Below, piece after piece: positions 21,515 through 33,890 of a stretch of DNA of 64,000 nucleotides. Source of the stretch: Spirometra erinaceieuropaei. Taxonomy: Eukaryota > Platyhelminthes > Cestoda > Diphyllobothriidea > Diphyllobothriidae. The stretch's first letter is position 1. The number at the start of each line of letters is the position of its first letter. The position numbers and the translations under genes were made by a program. Location of the stretch: the NCBI GenBank assembly GCA_902702965.1, contig CACRXP010000162.1:715490-779489 (forward strand), read 5' to 3'. The notes under the pieces were generated by a model, which saw only the letters and a list, made by a program, of their open reading frames with translations, was not told the DNA's origin and did no database searches.

Positions 21515-22510
21515 CAGTGAGTGACCGATCTCATGAAATGTTGATCGAAATGCAGAAATACCTTTTCGATTAGGAGGAATTACTTAGGTACCGTTACAAC
21601 ATCGATTATCAAACGATATGCTCCCATAATGTTTCGGACTCGTTAGGATGTCGGCTTTTGAATGCATTTCTTTTTAACCTTCCACAGAATCCACACTTGA
21701 TAATGAATGACTACTTATGTAGCATACATTTTTCAGCATTGATTTTCGATGGTCTTATAAAATGAAATATGTTTTTTGGGAAGCATGCATAAAATATGCT
21801 TTCTCCTGCTCGTTCGGTAAAGAACCACGTTACCTTTGCATTTTATACCTGCAGAAAGGGAAATTTAGCTTTTGGAAAAATTTCTAATTTATGAGATTTT
21901 TAAGACCGTGCAATGTCCATTCATACAGCATCGAACATGTACTTTCGCCGATGTTTCTCATGAAATAAAGAACATGGTACGCATCCACTGCCAAATTTTG
22001 TGAACTCTACATGACATCTTTGTAAAGACATAGAGGAATATATGATTTTCCTTACGCCAAAAGCATGCACCTTGTAGACTGAAATCGCTAAAAGCTAATA
22101 CAACGGCTGGTCAGGCTCAAAATTATTCGGGCAATGAAATACTTTTTTAAAAACCGAAATATACCTTTTCGACAGGTGTAAAGTGTAAAGATAACGTGCT
22201 TCTGTTCCGAACGAGCAGAAGAAAGCATATTTTTATGCATAGCTCCTATAAAATATATTTTAATTTATAAGATCGTCGAAAACTAATGCTTAAAAATACA
22301 TGCTAATTAAGTAATCATTCCTTACCAAGTACGATTTCCGTAGGAGGTTAAAAAGAGATGCATTCAAAAGCCGACCTCCTGACAAGTCCGAAACATTATA
22401 GAATTATGTCGCTTGATAATCAATATTGTGACGGTGCCTAAGTAACTCTTCCTAATCGAAAAGGCATTTCCAAATTTCGGTCAACATTTCATGAGATCAG
22501 TCACTCACTG
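21515..22510 (-). mobile_element. Complete foldback DNA element, family FB-A
   Basis: A 996-bp copy. It starts CAGTGAGTGACCGATCTCAT and ends ATCAGTCACTCACTG, followed by TA. The left dinucleotide is TG. Long inverted arms carry the TCATGAAATGTTG, GGAATTACTTAGG and GGATGTCGGCTTTTGAATGC words. The loop near 21960-22110 runs opposite to that of the 11389 copy, so the element is inserted in the other orientation. It has no coding capacity. Confidence 0.83.
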
Positions 22511-22512
22511 TA

Positions 22513-24840
22513 AAATAACTCTTAAAAGCTTTTACCCGTATGGTGAGTAATTGGGCGATTTGGCTGCAGATATGGAGGTTTTGTCTTATTTGCACTTACC
22601 CTGAAGTGAAATTTGACCGTCAAAGCAAACGGACGCCTATAATAAAGGCATGATATTCCTGTGCTCTTAGCCATAAAAGCAATCTTCTCCAAAGGTTGTC
22701 TCGTTAAAGTAGGCATCTACCTGAGTGTTTTGCAAAAGTATGTTCGCGATCTTTGCACTTTTCCGGGCAAAGTATAAAATCGTTTGACCCTCCTGTTTGT
22801 TTACGCATTTTCCTGGCGCCTGCTGATAATGTTTCTGCCGCAGACGGAAAATCTCTTTTTTTCCCTATATTAGAATAATTTTTATGGTATACGTTTACTT
22901 TTAAGTCCCTGAAAATGAATATAAATACAGCAAATTTAAATGCAAAAACGGTTTTTTGAGTGGCTAATGTGGTGATCGTTCTGTTTATAAGTTTCTAATT
23001 AAAAGAAACCATGCGCCAAAAAAGCACCTTACAGTGAGTTTAAAATGTAAATAGCCGCTTGATAGCGGGCCTTCTCACGGGTAATTATGGGGTCCCAACG
23101 ATTTTTCAGAGAATACGTGAGTGTACAAACTAAGGTTTGGTCCTAGGAGTTCAAACTTCGTCTTGGGGCAATTGTTTACAAAGATTTACAAAGTTTAACT
23201 TGTAGAAGACACAGCTACTTATTTACTCACGTTTCGCCTGGCCTGAATTTCGCGGACTGAAGAGTCGTGTCCTATGCCTGCGGCTGATGTTTTGGTTAAT
23301 CTCTCTGATTCAATACAATATCCCCTTCTAGCAAAGTGCATATAAATGCGCAAATATGATCCACAAGGGTTATTAACGTAGAGACCTTCCTGGATTCAGG
23401 GTAACGTTGAATGGCGCCCCAGCAGAAAGGTTTTTGCAAACATTCTGCAGCATTGCGCTAATAGCAAAGACGTACAACGCTTGAGGTATCTCGAACTCAT
23501 CAACTATGTCATGGCCATCGGATTCACTAAAGTACTCCACTTACAGTAGACAACAGGCTTCTTTTCAAATAATTTAGGTTTTCTAATTGACTAGACTGAT
23601 TTTGAATGCATTGCTAACTTTTTGAATGGCAAAACTTACATTAGGCGAAAAGTGGCTATAAACGCACCACGCCTGCCAACGTGTGTGCATACGGAGGTCC
23701 GACTTTGCAATGTACGCCCATCAATGCGGGTTTTCTTCAACAAGTAAGAATGCGGAGTAAATAGCACTGAAAGCGGTGGCAAATTCGGAGCTGTTTTAGC
23801 GACAAAAACGTCGGGCAATTACGAGAATAGAAGATGAACTAGAAGTATTTGAACCATCCCGACGTTTTGTAAAATTCAGTATTCCAACTAGTTCTAAAAA
23901 TGGAGACTAGCACATATTGGCGCCGTACACGTCCGACCCACTATCCCTTGCGGATGCTGAAATTCTAAAGAAAAGCCCTGAGAACGACATGGCGGATAGG
24001 AGTGTAATTAACTGTACGAACATTAGAAGAGACGTAGAGAAGGTTAATGTCCGGAGACTGGACCGCGACCTCAAAAATGGACATAATCTGCAATTCCTGT
24101 CCGCCAGACGTTTTGGTCTCAATTTAAAATGGCGCGCTTTGATATAGTACGCATGAGGCGCACACGTACTTAACATACCGCTAATTTATTGCCGTATGGT
24201 TTGAAAGCCCTTGATCCAGTTCAGTTTACTTCCTTTTTTGAAACGATTCACTTACTCTGCTCCAGTGACGTACTTAGGAGGAGATAGGCAAAAACAGCAG
24301 AAGGTAAGGACGAACTTCAAATGAAAATCCTAGATACCATGCTTGACATAACTACAATGTGACCATGAGGATAGAAAACATTGGTCAATAAACGTGACAA
24401 ACGATTTCCTCATTTATTCTATTTGCTTCACTCGGCGGAAACGGATGCAGAAAAAGTGTGGTATCTAAACATGCAGTACATGACTCTGAATATGTAAGCT
24501 ATTATCCGAAATGTTCAACTAGAGAAAACAGGTCTTTTAAAGGAATTGTACCATGGAGCCCTTCATTCCTCTCAACATAGCTAATTTGTATTTTGCAATC
24601 AACGCAATAAGTGAAAAAATAACACACAATCGCCTACTTTTTGGACTTAGTGGCAACCATATTGACCAAAATGCATGATGGCTAACTATAACCCCAAAAC
24701 CTAGCTGGTTTTGTTGCTTTTGCAAGTTGGGAAAAGATGCAGCACCTCGCCCTTGGTAGAGAAGCGCTCACCGACTACGTTATGGGAAACACTGGCCCCG
24801 CTTTCTGTCCCGCCGACAGTGGTACTGCGACTTAAAGTGT
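22513..24840. other. Unrecognised non-coding DNA
   Basis: Short frames near 23636, 23907 and 24537 have no motifs. I recognise no repeat from elsewhere in the window. Confidence 0.4.
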
Positions 24841-24844
24841 AGAC

Positions 24845-25032
24845 AGAGTAACATTACCGGCAAACACAAGCGGAATGAAATGGTCGTTTTTTGACTTATT
24901 TACCGTCATCGGCTAGCCATAGCCAACCTCGAGGTTGGAGCTCGCAACCTGTTGGTCAGAAGCCAGACGCTCTAACCACAGAGCCGCAGGCTCAGTGTCA
25001 TGTCGATGGCAATCGGGTATATACATACATTC
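24845..25032 (-). mobile_element. tRNA-like SINE, diverged copy
   Basis: In tRNA sense it shows GAGCCTGCGGCTCTGTGGTT (A-box region), CTTCTGACCAACAGG and GGTTGCGAGCTCCAACC (B-box region). The hammerhead segment follows, with CCGATGA instead of CTGACGA and the GAAA lost. It is an old, inactive copy. Confidence 0.7.
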
Positions 25033-25080
25033 GCATTTGAAGACGATGGTAAGGCAGGCTCTGGGGATGATGAGTTATTC

Positions 25081-25122
25081 ATCTGACATTTCACACTCAT
25101 ACTCGAGCGTATCATCGGAGGT
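25081..25122 (-). ncRNA. Hammerhead-like motif at PLE3 3' end
   Basis: The minus strand reads CCGATGA (U4 changed to C), one extra base, stem II ACGCTC/GAGTGT (6 pairs with one G-U), GAAA and TGTC. It lies downstream of the PLE3 nuclease relic on the same strand, as expected for a PLE 3' end. The core substitution probably inactivates it. Confidence 0.5.
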
Positions 25123-25212
25123 AGGAAATATGAGAATTACACCGTTTAAATAGGTCACTCTCGCTCGCGCCTGATAGGGCCATCAATTTCTATCCTCATT
25201 GGGCCTCTCCTG

Positions 25213-25680
25213 GTGCGTAGGTGGTGTTTGGCGGCCTCGTATGGTGCCGGTAAGTCGACTCAGCGGTTGATGCAGTTGACGTCTGTTTGCCAGGCCTCGA
25301 TTATTTCTCGCGCCAGTCTGTTTTCCGCTCGGCCGAGCACTTGGGCGCCGTCAAAGTCAAACCGATGGTCATTTTCCAGACTGTGCATGGCGACATGTGA
25401 GCGTACATCTTTCCGCTTGACGGCTAAGGTGTGCTCATGCATGCGCGTTTTAAGTCGTTTGTTTGTCATGCCTGGCAGTCTAGGCAGTTGACGCGGTAAA
25501 TGACACCTGACATGTCCTCCGGGGGCAGCCTACCCTTTGGCTGCATGACTAATCGGCGGATGGTGGCTTCCGGTCGGTGTCCAACGCCCACGTTAAGTGG
25601 TCTTAACATACGTTCCGTGGCCTCAGAGACGATCCTCATGTAGGGCAAGACACGGAGTACCCCAGGTTTTTGGTTCGCCT
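25213..25680 (-). pseudogene. PLE3: linker and GIY-YIG endonuclease relic
   Basis: Minus-strand frames give LPYMRIVSEATERMLRPLNV, VGHRPEATIRRLVMQPKGRL, MSGVIYRVNCLDCQA, then after a frame break MTNKRLKTRMHEHTLAVKRK, DVRSHVAMHSLENDHRFDFD, VLGRAENRLAREIIEAW and QTDVNCINR. The Tyr, Arg, His and Glu positions of GIY-YIG can be followed, but the second YVG tyrosine falls at the frame break. No RT remains. It is a third PLE subfamily, distinct in sequence from PLE1 and PLE2. Confidence 0.82.
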
Positions 25681-25755
25681 AGCCGTTAGTCTTTGTGTGT
25701 CTTTGGAACAGACATTTGTTTACGAAGCATTTATATGTCCGATTGCAACCACAAG

Positions 25756-25925
25756 AAAACGAGCCCCGGGCTCAGTGGTTGAGACCTTAGACTTCTAACC
25801 GACAGGTCGCGGGACTGAACTTTGGGGGCTGCGAAACCTGGGCTAAGGTATGACTGGCCGATGAGGACAAATAATCCGGAAATGGCCATACCAGTCTTCC
25901 TTGTCTTCTCCGGGTATGTTATTCT
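25756..25925 (+). mobile_element. tRNA-like SINE, plus-strand copy
   Basis: It starts GAGCCCCGGGCTCAGTGGTT (A-box region) and has GACTTCTAACCGACAGGTCG and a degraded B box. The hammerhead segment lies at 25852-25897: stem I GACTGG/CCAGTC is fully Watson-Crick, but the core reads CCGATGA. It ends in the CTTCCTTGTCTT tail with TATGTTATTCTACC. Confidence 0.75.
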
Positions 25926-26204
25926 ACCTTCTTCTTTTCGATCGCAATTTCTTCAGTTGGGAAAAGAGACAGAACCAAATAATTTTTGAATTATCGTTAA
26001 CCACCGTTTATTTGCACACAAAAAGGTCATCAGGTTTAAAAAGTGGGCACTGCCGACTTATTGATGCAAACATTGTCCGAAAATACAGCAGAGCTCTTTA
26101 CAGGCTGAACCCTCCAAGGATACTCAACTGCGAGTCCAAACAAATTAGCCCTAGTAGGTTTTGTGCATCTAACCCGAGTTTTATTACTAAAGGGGGGATC
26201 TGAG

Positions 26205-26530
26205 AGAACTCCACGCCGCATCAGCAGCCGCTAATCCAGGCGCCCGCAGTTCTGCCAACCTACCATTCTCCCTCCCCTCTAACACGGGAGCCGTAACGGT
26301 TCCCCCCCTTCCTACCCTCCCGGCTCAGAACCCAGCATGACTCCCTACCCGCATCCCTCCTCACACGCTAATGGTTCGTCCGCCAATGTTTGTCCTGTCT
26401 CGTCTATTAGTCTAGTGTGACCGTCTCACTCTCTCTTTTCTCTTCATTTCGTCTGACGACGGGTTGGTGTAACCAATTCGAAAATTCACGAGTACAACTC
26501 GATTTTTTCCGAAGAACCTCTTCCGTTTTC
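26205..26530 (+). mobile_element. PLE 3'-end fragment with hammerhead-like motif
   Basis: A C- and T-rich stretch (CTCTCTCTTTTCTCTTC near 26428) precedes the motif at 26447-26490. The motif has stem I UUCGU/ACGAG, core CTGACGA, an 8-bp stem II (GGGTTGGT with ACCAATTC, including two G-U pairs), GAAA and a UC cleavage position. No coding part of a PLE is attached on the left, so the assignment to PLE rests on this end structure and is tentative. Confidence 0.5.
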
Positions 26531-27172
26531 AGAACTCCATGTATTAGCCATTATACAGGCGCAGAGAAACTTCATGTGCACTAGACGAAGCCAGCCCGTC
26601 ACTGCGAAATTGGCTGGGTTTAAGTAGCAAGGAGACCAAGGGAACATAATAATGGATAATTAAGTAGGAACTCGGTAGTGGCCCGTTCGCGTGCGCGGAT
26701 CATTACGAAAGTGCAGCAAGTAAAGTTGCGCACTAGGGGATGCGGGCGATGAACGCCATCGAGTGCTTCGGCGGACAGATCGTGCAGGCGATTGTTGAAC
26801 AAGGGCACGGACGATCAGCGCGATGCCTACAAGCCATTAGTACTAGAAACGGACTAAATTGTGTCCCTCCTATTGTTTAAGTTTTAAACTGGTTTAGACT
26901 TTGATGTATGCCGCCAGCGGCAGAGATCAAGAATTGCCTTTTTGTAGAAAATGCGTCACGAAGGTGAAAACAAGAGGAGAGTCTAGATTTTTTGAATTGC
27001 TTTAGAATTCCAGCCAGCCGACCGGGGGTAAAGTTGGCGGAAACCAAAAACTATTGCTTATGCATATGTAAGCCTCACTTAAATTGCCTTTGTAAAATTA
27101 GCGGAAGGGGAGGAACGTGTCTGTGAGAGCGCGAATATGTTGAATGAAAGGATAGCAGCAAACACAAAAATA
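26531..27172. other. Unrecognised non-coding DNA
   Basis: No gene or repeat is recognised between the PLE end and the next foldback element. Confidence 0.4.
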
Positions 27173-28151
27173 CATTGGATGGGCTATCCCATGAAATAGC
27201 AATCGAAACTACAAAATGCGTTTTCGTCTCGAAAAGATTAGTTGAGTAGGGTTGTAAAACTAATCTTCTTGTAACATAATTTTATAATACTTCCCTTACC
27301 TCAGGATGCCGGCTTTCAACCAAACTTATTTTCTGTTGCGTGCTAAAAGTATACTCCGCAAAAAATGACTACTTGTGTAGCATGTATTCTTCTCACTGAT
27401 TTTCAGTGTTCTTAAAAATTCAATTATGTCATGGAGTCTATGAATAAAAATAATTGTTCGTTTGCTTATTCGTTAAAAAAGTACGTCTTCTTCCAATTTT
27501 GCACTCGAGGGAAGTGTATAATTCGGTTAAAGATAACGTTTCTAATTCCCGAAACATTTTGAGCCCCGGCCTGCCATTACACTTGTGTTCAGGGTTTCCA
27601 AACTGCACGCAGTATATTTTTCGCGTACAGAAAACCAAATATTGTTCTACGGTATTAAGAGGACACCCCATAGGGTTCATAAAATATAGCAGTAAATTTG
27701 ACCCACACTGTTAACTTTACAAGCCACATTGGTAGATGCATTGACGTTGCGTTTTATGAACGGCCATTTCACGGTGTTAAAACATCTCGCAACTAGAAAC
27801 TTCTTTAAAACCAACTTATATCCAATATTCGAGTACAAAATTGAAAGAGAACGTATATTACTACCAAATCCGTAGAGGAATAAATATTTATTTGCATTTT
27901 TCCATGAAATATAACTGAGTTTTTTAAAAGCATCGAAAATCAATAAGAAAACTTCATACTATTAAAGTAATCATTTTTTCGGATTGTCGTTTTTGTATGC
28001 AACCGAAAATAAATTCGTTTGAAAGCCGGCATCCTGGGGTAAGTGAAGTAATATAGAATCGTGCAGCATGATGATTAGTTTTACAACCCTACTTAATTGA
28101 TCTTTTTGAACCGAAAACGGTTGACATTTCAGGAGTTAGCCTACCTACTGT
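27173..28151. mobile_element. Foldback DNA element, family FB-B
   Basis: A 979-bp element with TA at both sides (27171-27172, 28152-28153). The right end reads GGAGTTAGCCTACCTACTG. The arms contain GGATGCCGGCTTTCAA and, inverted, TTTGAAAGCCGGCATCC, and ATGACTACTTGTGTAGCATG with its diverged inverse. The arm order resembles FB-A, so the two are subfamilies. It has no coding capacity. The left breakpoint of the large duplication lies inside its left arm. Confidence 0.75.
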
Positions 28152-28397
28152 AAGTTTTCAGTGCCCGTCTCGGTTGCAATGCCTCACGGAGCTTCTGGCA
28201 GGAAAGCTGCTCAAAGGAACGCTATGCGGAAGGAAATTTTCTTTTAAATAAATGTTGCGACAGCGCTAAATCTGAAACCTCAGGCAGTGGCCGCCATCAA
28301 AAATAAGCTAGATGTTGTTTGTCGACTAAATTTGCAGATATTTGGCTAGTTACCGTAAGTATAGAAGGCACATCTGGGACTAAAAGCGCCGGAATAA

Positions 28398-30633
28398 GAC
28401 TATGCTTTATTTGGCTGTTTCTCTAGGTACAGCTTTTTGAGCTGTTTAAGTTTTTAGTTTGTTTCATGTCCCAGCGGGAGGAAAACATTCCGAGAGGAAT
28501 TGTGCTGAACTTGCGGACGTGCAATTGATTTTAGAAGAAGGAATAATGAATGCGGCGGTTATTCTTGATAGCTTGCTTTAGGCTAACAATTTTTTAAATT
28601 ATTTTGTTGGTCGATTAGGTATCAGTGACTGAGAGGCTTGATAGGCTTGCTGACCCCAGTCTTCTGCGCTGAAATAAACGGTAAATTAAAAGGGTCAAGT
28701 TTGGGAATTATTCGCGAAATTTATCCTTTTTCCAAAAAGCACTATATTAAGAAAAGTATTTCCACATATATGCGCGGCCTAGGTGCCTTTTGTTTTGCTG
28801 CAAATGTTTTACGCGTTTCTAGCAAATCTTGATCTTGTCATTCGGAAGCATAAGTATGTCTACGTGGTAGTGCAGACTTAGTGCATACAAGTAGCACAAG
28901 TAATTCAGTACACTTGTTTGCGAGCCGAAAAAAAGTCAGTGACTTCAACAAGATCTAAAACCATAACAGCAAGGAGAAGGCTTGAGTGTAGCTAACGTTC
29001 CAATTCCCTAAGCTACGAAGTCCCGATCGGTAAACTTGAGCTTTATCACATCTGAGTCAGGCTAAATACGAATTGAGATTCCTTAATGGCGTAACAAAAG
29101 AAGATGAGGAATTTGTTAGGAGAGGTTTTTTGGAGGTGTGACGTTTTGAGAAGTGATTTGACTACAAATATTCAGGGACGGAAGAGTACAGTGCACAGCT
29201 GTGACAAATCTGAGAGCGCTTTGCCTGATGCATACGTTTATAATGCAAACTGTAATTTCGCATCAAAAATTCCGTTTAACTGTGACCTGCAACCCCGACC
29301 GTCGCTGACCGCAGCGATAAGTAGCAGACGTGATTGTTTTATGTTTTCGCTGTCTTCAGTAAAAAATCCTTTTTATGGCGGTTGTCTGATCAGTTGGCCG
29401 GCATCCGCAATCCCTGCGCCTGCCTTTATGGATGATGACTTTTTTGCCTTACAGCTTCAACAGGGTCAAAATGGAAGACGTATACTATCTACAGTAGATG
29501 TGCTAACTCATGAAATGTCAACAAAAATTTCGAAATGCGTTCTCGTTTCGAAAAGATTAATGAAGTAGAGTTGTAAAACTAATCATCACGTAGCAGAATT
29601 CTATAATGCTTCAGTTACTTCAGGCAGTCGGTTTTCGAATGAACTTATTTTGACTGCGGCAATAACTAAACTCTGCAAAAAATGACTGCTTAAGTAACAT
29701 GCTATTTTCTCATTGATTTTCGATGCCCTTAAAAATGCAATTATATTTCGTAGAAATCATGCATTAAAATATTAATTCTTTGACTAATTCGGTAACAAAT
29801 CACGTTTTCCAATTTCATACTCAAAAGAAGGAATATAATTCGGTTTCAAAAAAGTTTCTAATTGTGAGATTATTTAATATTATTAAATGGCCGTTCATGA
29901 AACTTCATGTACCTGCATTTAGGAATGCGGCTTGCAAAGTTAACAATATGGCTCAAATCCATTGTTTAATTTTATAAACCCCATATAATCTCCATTTAAT
30001 ACATCAGAGAATTGCAAGGAAAATATACGGCTACTAGTTTTGAGACCCTGAATGCAAGTGTTTCGGCAGGTTGGGTTCAAGTTATTCGGGACTCAGAAGC
30101 GCTTTTTCAAGCCAAATTATACTCTTCTTTGAAGTATAAAATCGGAAGAAGAGGGGATTTTTTTACCGAATTCGTAAGAGAATGAATATTGTTATGCATG
30201 TTTTTCATGAAATGTAATTACATTTTCAAGGGCATCGAAAATCAATGAGAAACTTGCCTGCCACTTATGCAGTCACGTTTTGCAGAGTATAGTTCTTTTA
30301 CGCAGTCGCTGATAACTTCATTCGAAAGCCGACAGCCTGAGGTGATTGGATCATTATTGTGTCATGTCGCGTGATGAGTCTTACAACTCTTCCTGATTAA
30401 TCTTTTCGAAACGAGAAAAAATTTCGAAATAACGGTTGACATTTCATGCGTTAGCAAGCTATCAAGAATAACCGCCGCATTCATTATTTCTACTTCTAAA
30501 ATCAATCGCATGTCCGCAAGTTCAGCATAATTCCTCTCGGAATGGTTTCCTTCGGTTGAGACATGAAACAAACTAAAAACTTAAACAACTGACAAAACGG
30601 TGCCTAGAGAAACAGCCAAATTAAGCATAGTCT
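28398..30633. mobile_element. Inverted-repeat structure with 179-bp arms
   Basis: Arm 1 (28398-28576) and arm 2 (30454-30633) are inverted copies. Examples are GAGAGGAATTGTGCTGAAC against GTTCAGCATAATTCCTCTC, and GACTATGCTT against AAGCATAGTC. Arm 2 directly abuts the end of the FB-B element at 29492-30453. Between the arms is a 154-codon open frame (29104-29568) without recognisable motifs. The whole arrangement is also present in copy B (46496-48740). Confidence 0.65.
29492..30456. mobile_element. Foldback DNA element, family FB-B, second copy
   Basis: It starts CAGTAGATGTGCTAACTCAT after TA (29490-29491) and ends GGTTGACATTTCATGCGTTAGC. The inverted arms share CATGAAATGTCAAC, AAATTTCGAAATGCG/CGAAATAACGG-type words, TTTCGAAAAGATTAAT and its inverse, and CATTGATTTTCGATGCCCTT with its inverse. 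No TA is seen on the right because it abuts the 179-bp arm. Confidence 0.7.
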
Positions 30634-31860
30634 GAAGTTGTGGCGTAATGAGCGTACACTATCACCTCTTAGCTGCTACACACTAAACTCGCTATTGGCG
30701 CAGGTTAACAGAACTGAAGCTCGCCTAAATACAGATTTAGTTCTTACCAATAAAGGCTTGAAACGTGAGACGTGAAATGAACATCGCTCTATTCTGCTGA
30801 CATAAACACCACCACCTTTACTTATGCTCTAGACCTTCAATATCGTCTTAAACACAGTAAGTTCTTCCGTTTCAGCAAATGTGAACTTACAACAGGCATA
30901 AATATCCTGTGTCAGTGTCAGCGTCCATTATACATAAAAAACTAGATTTATTTCGTTGATTAGAAGCACTTAAAACCTGGAAATATGTGCATTAGGACTT
31001 TCTCGTAAAAACCTGGACAGAAATGCCAAAAAAGCTACAAAGATTTGAATGAATTGCTGAATTGAACTAATATTTGCTTGTGAATCGGAACGCTTGCGAT
31101 CATATAATTTAAAACAGCACACAATAGCACAACACTTCCATTCAAAAGACACATTTATTTGTTATGCCACTGGCTCATCTTCTAATAATTTCGGAAATAC
31201 AGAGCTTGCTAAACAGTCAAGGTACTAACGTTATTGACGGTGATTCTGGCATCATACACCGGTTGAAACAGACATAATTTTGTCTGCAGTATTAATCTAT
31301 TTTCAACAGTGAAGAGAGTTTTTCACTTTACTTTTTATCTTAACTGATTTGATCGGTAGAATCTTTGAATTTCCTTCTACTGGAAAAAATCAAAAACTTC
31401 GGTTATGCTGAAGAAAACTCTCCTTTATTTTGACAAAATGAATAAATTCACACATAACTCCTAATCTATAATAGGAGCAATTCACCATTCCGCTTAAAAT
31501 CCTCATAAAAAATTTACTCACAAACGCAAAAAGACCGTAGGGTTTACCAAAACATCAACTGGAATGACTAAGAATTGCTACCAACAAAAATATGCAAGAC
31601 AGTAACGATATTTTGGCCTCTGCATGTATTCAGCCAGGCAAGCCCTGATGAACAGGTCATCTCTGTTCAGTGAATATTGTATCAAGCACTCTGTCATTAA
31701 CCCACGGAACGGAACCCTGTTGGTTGGGGCCAGGAATACCTATGGATCAAGAATTGTTTGCCGTAACGCTGACACATGCGTGTGCTGTTGACCGGAACTT
31801 CAGATCAAAACGTAGTGCTCGTATTCGTCCCGTGCAATGTACCGTGAATATGCCAGCCAA
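30634..31860. other. Unrecognised DNA inside duplication copy A
   Basis: It matches 48740-49970 closely; a hand count over 30961-31155 gives about 4 differences in 195 bases. I recognise no coding motif; the 64-codon frame at 31670-31864 is not preserved convincingly in copy B. Confidence 0.4.
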
Positions 31861-31869
31861 TTAAATACT

Positions 31870-32570
31870 GACTAAAATACAAAATGTTTTTGGTTCCAAA
31901 ATATTATTTTTTAGGGTTGTAATATTAATTATCATGTCAAATAATGTTAAGAGAAACCACAGTCACGTTAGGATGCCGACTTTTGATTAGGTTTTTACAA
32001 ATGTTTGCTTGAACTACATTCTTGGGAAATTATCTGCGTAGGTTGCACGATTTCTTTTATAAATTATTGATGCACTTATAAATGTGAACATATTTTGTAG
32101 CAAATATGCACGAAACTATTCTTTATTTTGCTCATTTGGTAGCAAAGTACGTGTTCTTTAAAACTTTTCTTGAGAAAGCATCTCCAGGATTTCCGAACTA
32201 AAGCTGTATAAATTTCGTGCAAGAAATATCATACATTTTTATATGCTACATTAAAGGGAGTGCGTATGGCTCATAAAGCTTTGTAGCGGATAAGGACCAT
32301 ATCGCCTACTTTGTAAACATCATGGACTAGATATGCTGATGTGATAGTGTAAGATTGGAACAGTCTGACAAAAGTTCATAAATAAGAACATTTTAAAAGC
32401 CGAATTTACTTTTTAAAAGCATAAAGTTTATAGAGAGCGTAATTTTCTATCAAATGAGTAAAAGAAAGCATATTTTAATGCATGCTTGCCACATAATATA
32501 CTTGGCTTGGTAAGGTCATCAAAACTCAGTAATCACGTTCATGGTACTTACAGCAGATGACATATGTTAT
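31870..32570. mobile_element. Degenerate foldback-type element
   Basis: AGGGTTGTAATATTAATTATCATG and TTAGGATGCCGACTTTTGAT (31915-31990, in part) resemble the FB arms. A right-arm-like part with AAGCATATTTTAATGCATGC and AAGGTCATCAAAACTCAGTA lies at 32465-32530. The terminal sequences are not recognisable. The counterpart in copy B is about 49985-50650. Confidence 0.4.
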
Positions 32571-33037
32571 GAAATATCTAGTAGGAATTTGAGACGATAG
32601 AATTGCACGAATTTCCTACGGTCATTTTGTTTGTAGGTTTTATTTGAGCATAAAAACGTTTTGCTAGAGAAAAATGTATTTCAGATCTGTTTCACGGAGA
32701 GAAAGCGGGCATACATTAAGCAAATTCGGACGTTTCCTGGTATCTGAGTGATTTCCCACGTTATTTGGTATCACAGGTCAAACCTCCCTTCTTTGAGCGT
32801 TATGATATAAAAAATTAATATAAGCAGAATAATGGCTTAGCAGGTCCTATCTTGGAACGAAAATCCCATAAACATTTATAAAAACTATGTAGATTCAGGT
32901 TTTGGAAATCGCATCATTTTTGAAAACGAAGAGCGGCTTAATCTTTAAAAAATGAATTTTGCAAATGCGAATTTTTGCAACGATAAACTTGATTGACGGT
33001 AGTTTGCTTTATAATACCAAAATCATCAAAGGCAAAC

Positions 33038-33055
33038 ATATATATATATATATAT
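33038..33055. repeat. TA microsatellite in unit 1
   Basis: An ATATAT run just before TTGAACCCCCGCGACATG. The equivalent run in unit 2 is longer. Confidence 0.9.
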
Positions 33056-33890
33056 TGAACCCCCGCGACATGATGTCGAGGCACTTCCTAGCCTCAGCGC
33101 ATGTGAAGATTGGCTGCTGCATGAGTAATTAGCTTATATTTTTAATATTAGTCAGGTAATCTCTTGGAGAATTAATAATAATAGGTGTCTAAAATTAAAC
33201 AAGTGGACCGATGCAACCCAAAAAAACCAAACGACGGGTTTTTCATCGTACACCAAGGGAGTGCGTATGGCTCATAAAGCTTTGTAGCGGATAAGGACCA
33301 TATCGTCTACTTTGCAAGCATCATGGACTAGATATGCTGATGTTATACTGTAAGATTGGAACGGTCTGAGAAAATTTCATAAATAAGAACATTGGAAAGC
33401 CGAAGTTATTTTTTTACAGCATGAAGTTTATAGAGAGCGCAATTTTCTATCAGATGGGTAAAAGAAAGCTTTTTTAATGCATGCCTGCCACATAATATAC
33501 TTGGCTTGTTAAGGTCATTAGAACTCAGTAGTCACGGTCATGGTACTTACAGCAAATGACATATGTTATGAAATATCTAGTAGAAATTTGTGAGAATAGA
33601 ATTGCATGCACTTGCTACGGTCCTTTTGTTTATGGAACTTATTTGAGCATTTAAACGTTTTGCTAGAGAAAAAATTATTTCAGATCTGTTTTCCGGAGAG
33701 AAAACGGGCAAGTCCTGGTATCTGAGCAATTTCTAACGTTATTTGGTACCACAGGTCAAAGCTCCCTTCTTTGGGCGTTATGATATAAAAAATTAATATA
33801 AGCAGGATAATTGCTTAGCAGGTCCTATCTTAGAACGAAAATCGTATAAACATTTATAAAAAACTATGTAGATTCAGGTTTATGAAATCG

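Noticed and set aside
29104..29568. 154-codon frame in duplication copy A
   Set aside because: Copy B has the same DNA but the frame is broken (only 87 codons open), so it is not under coding constraint.
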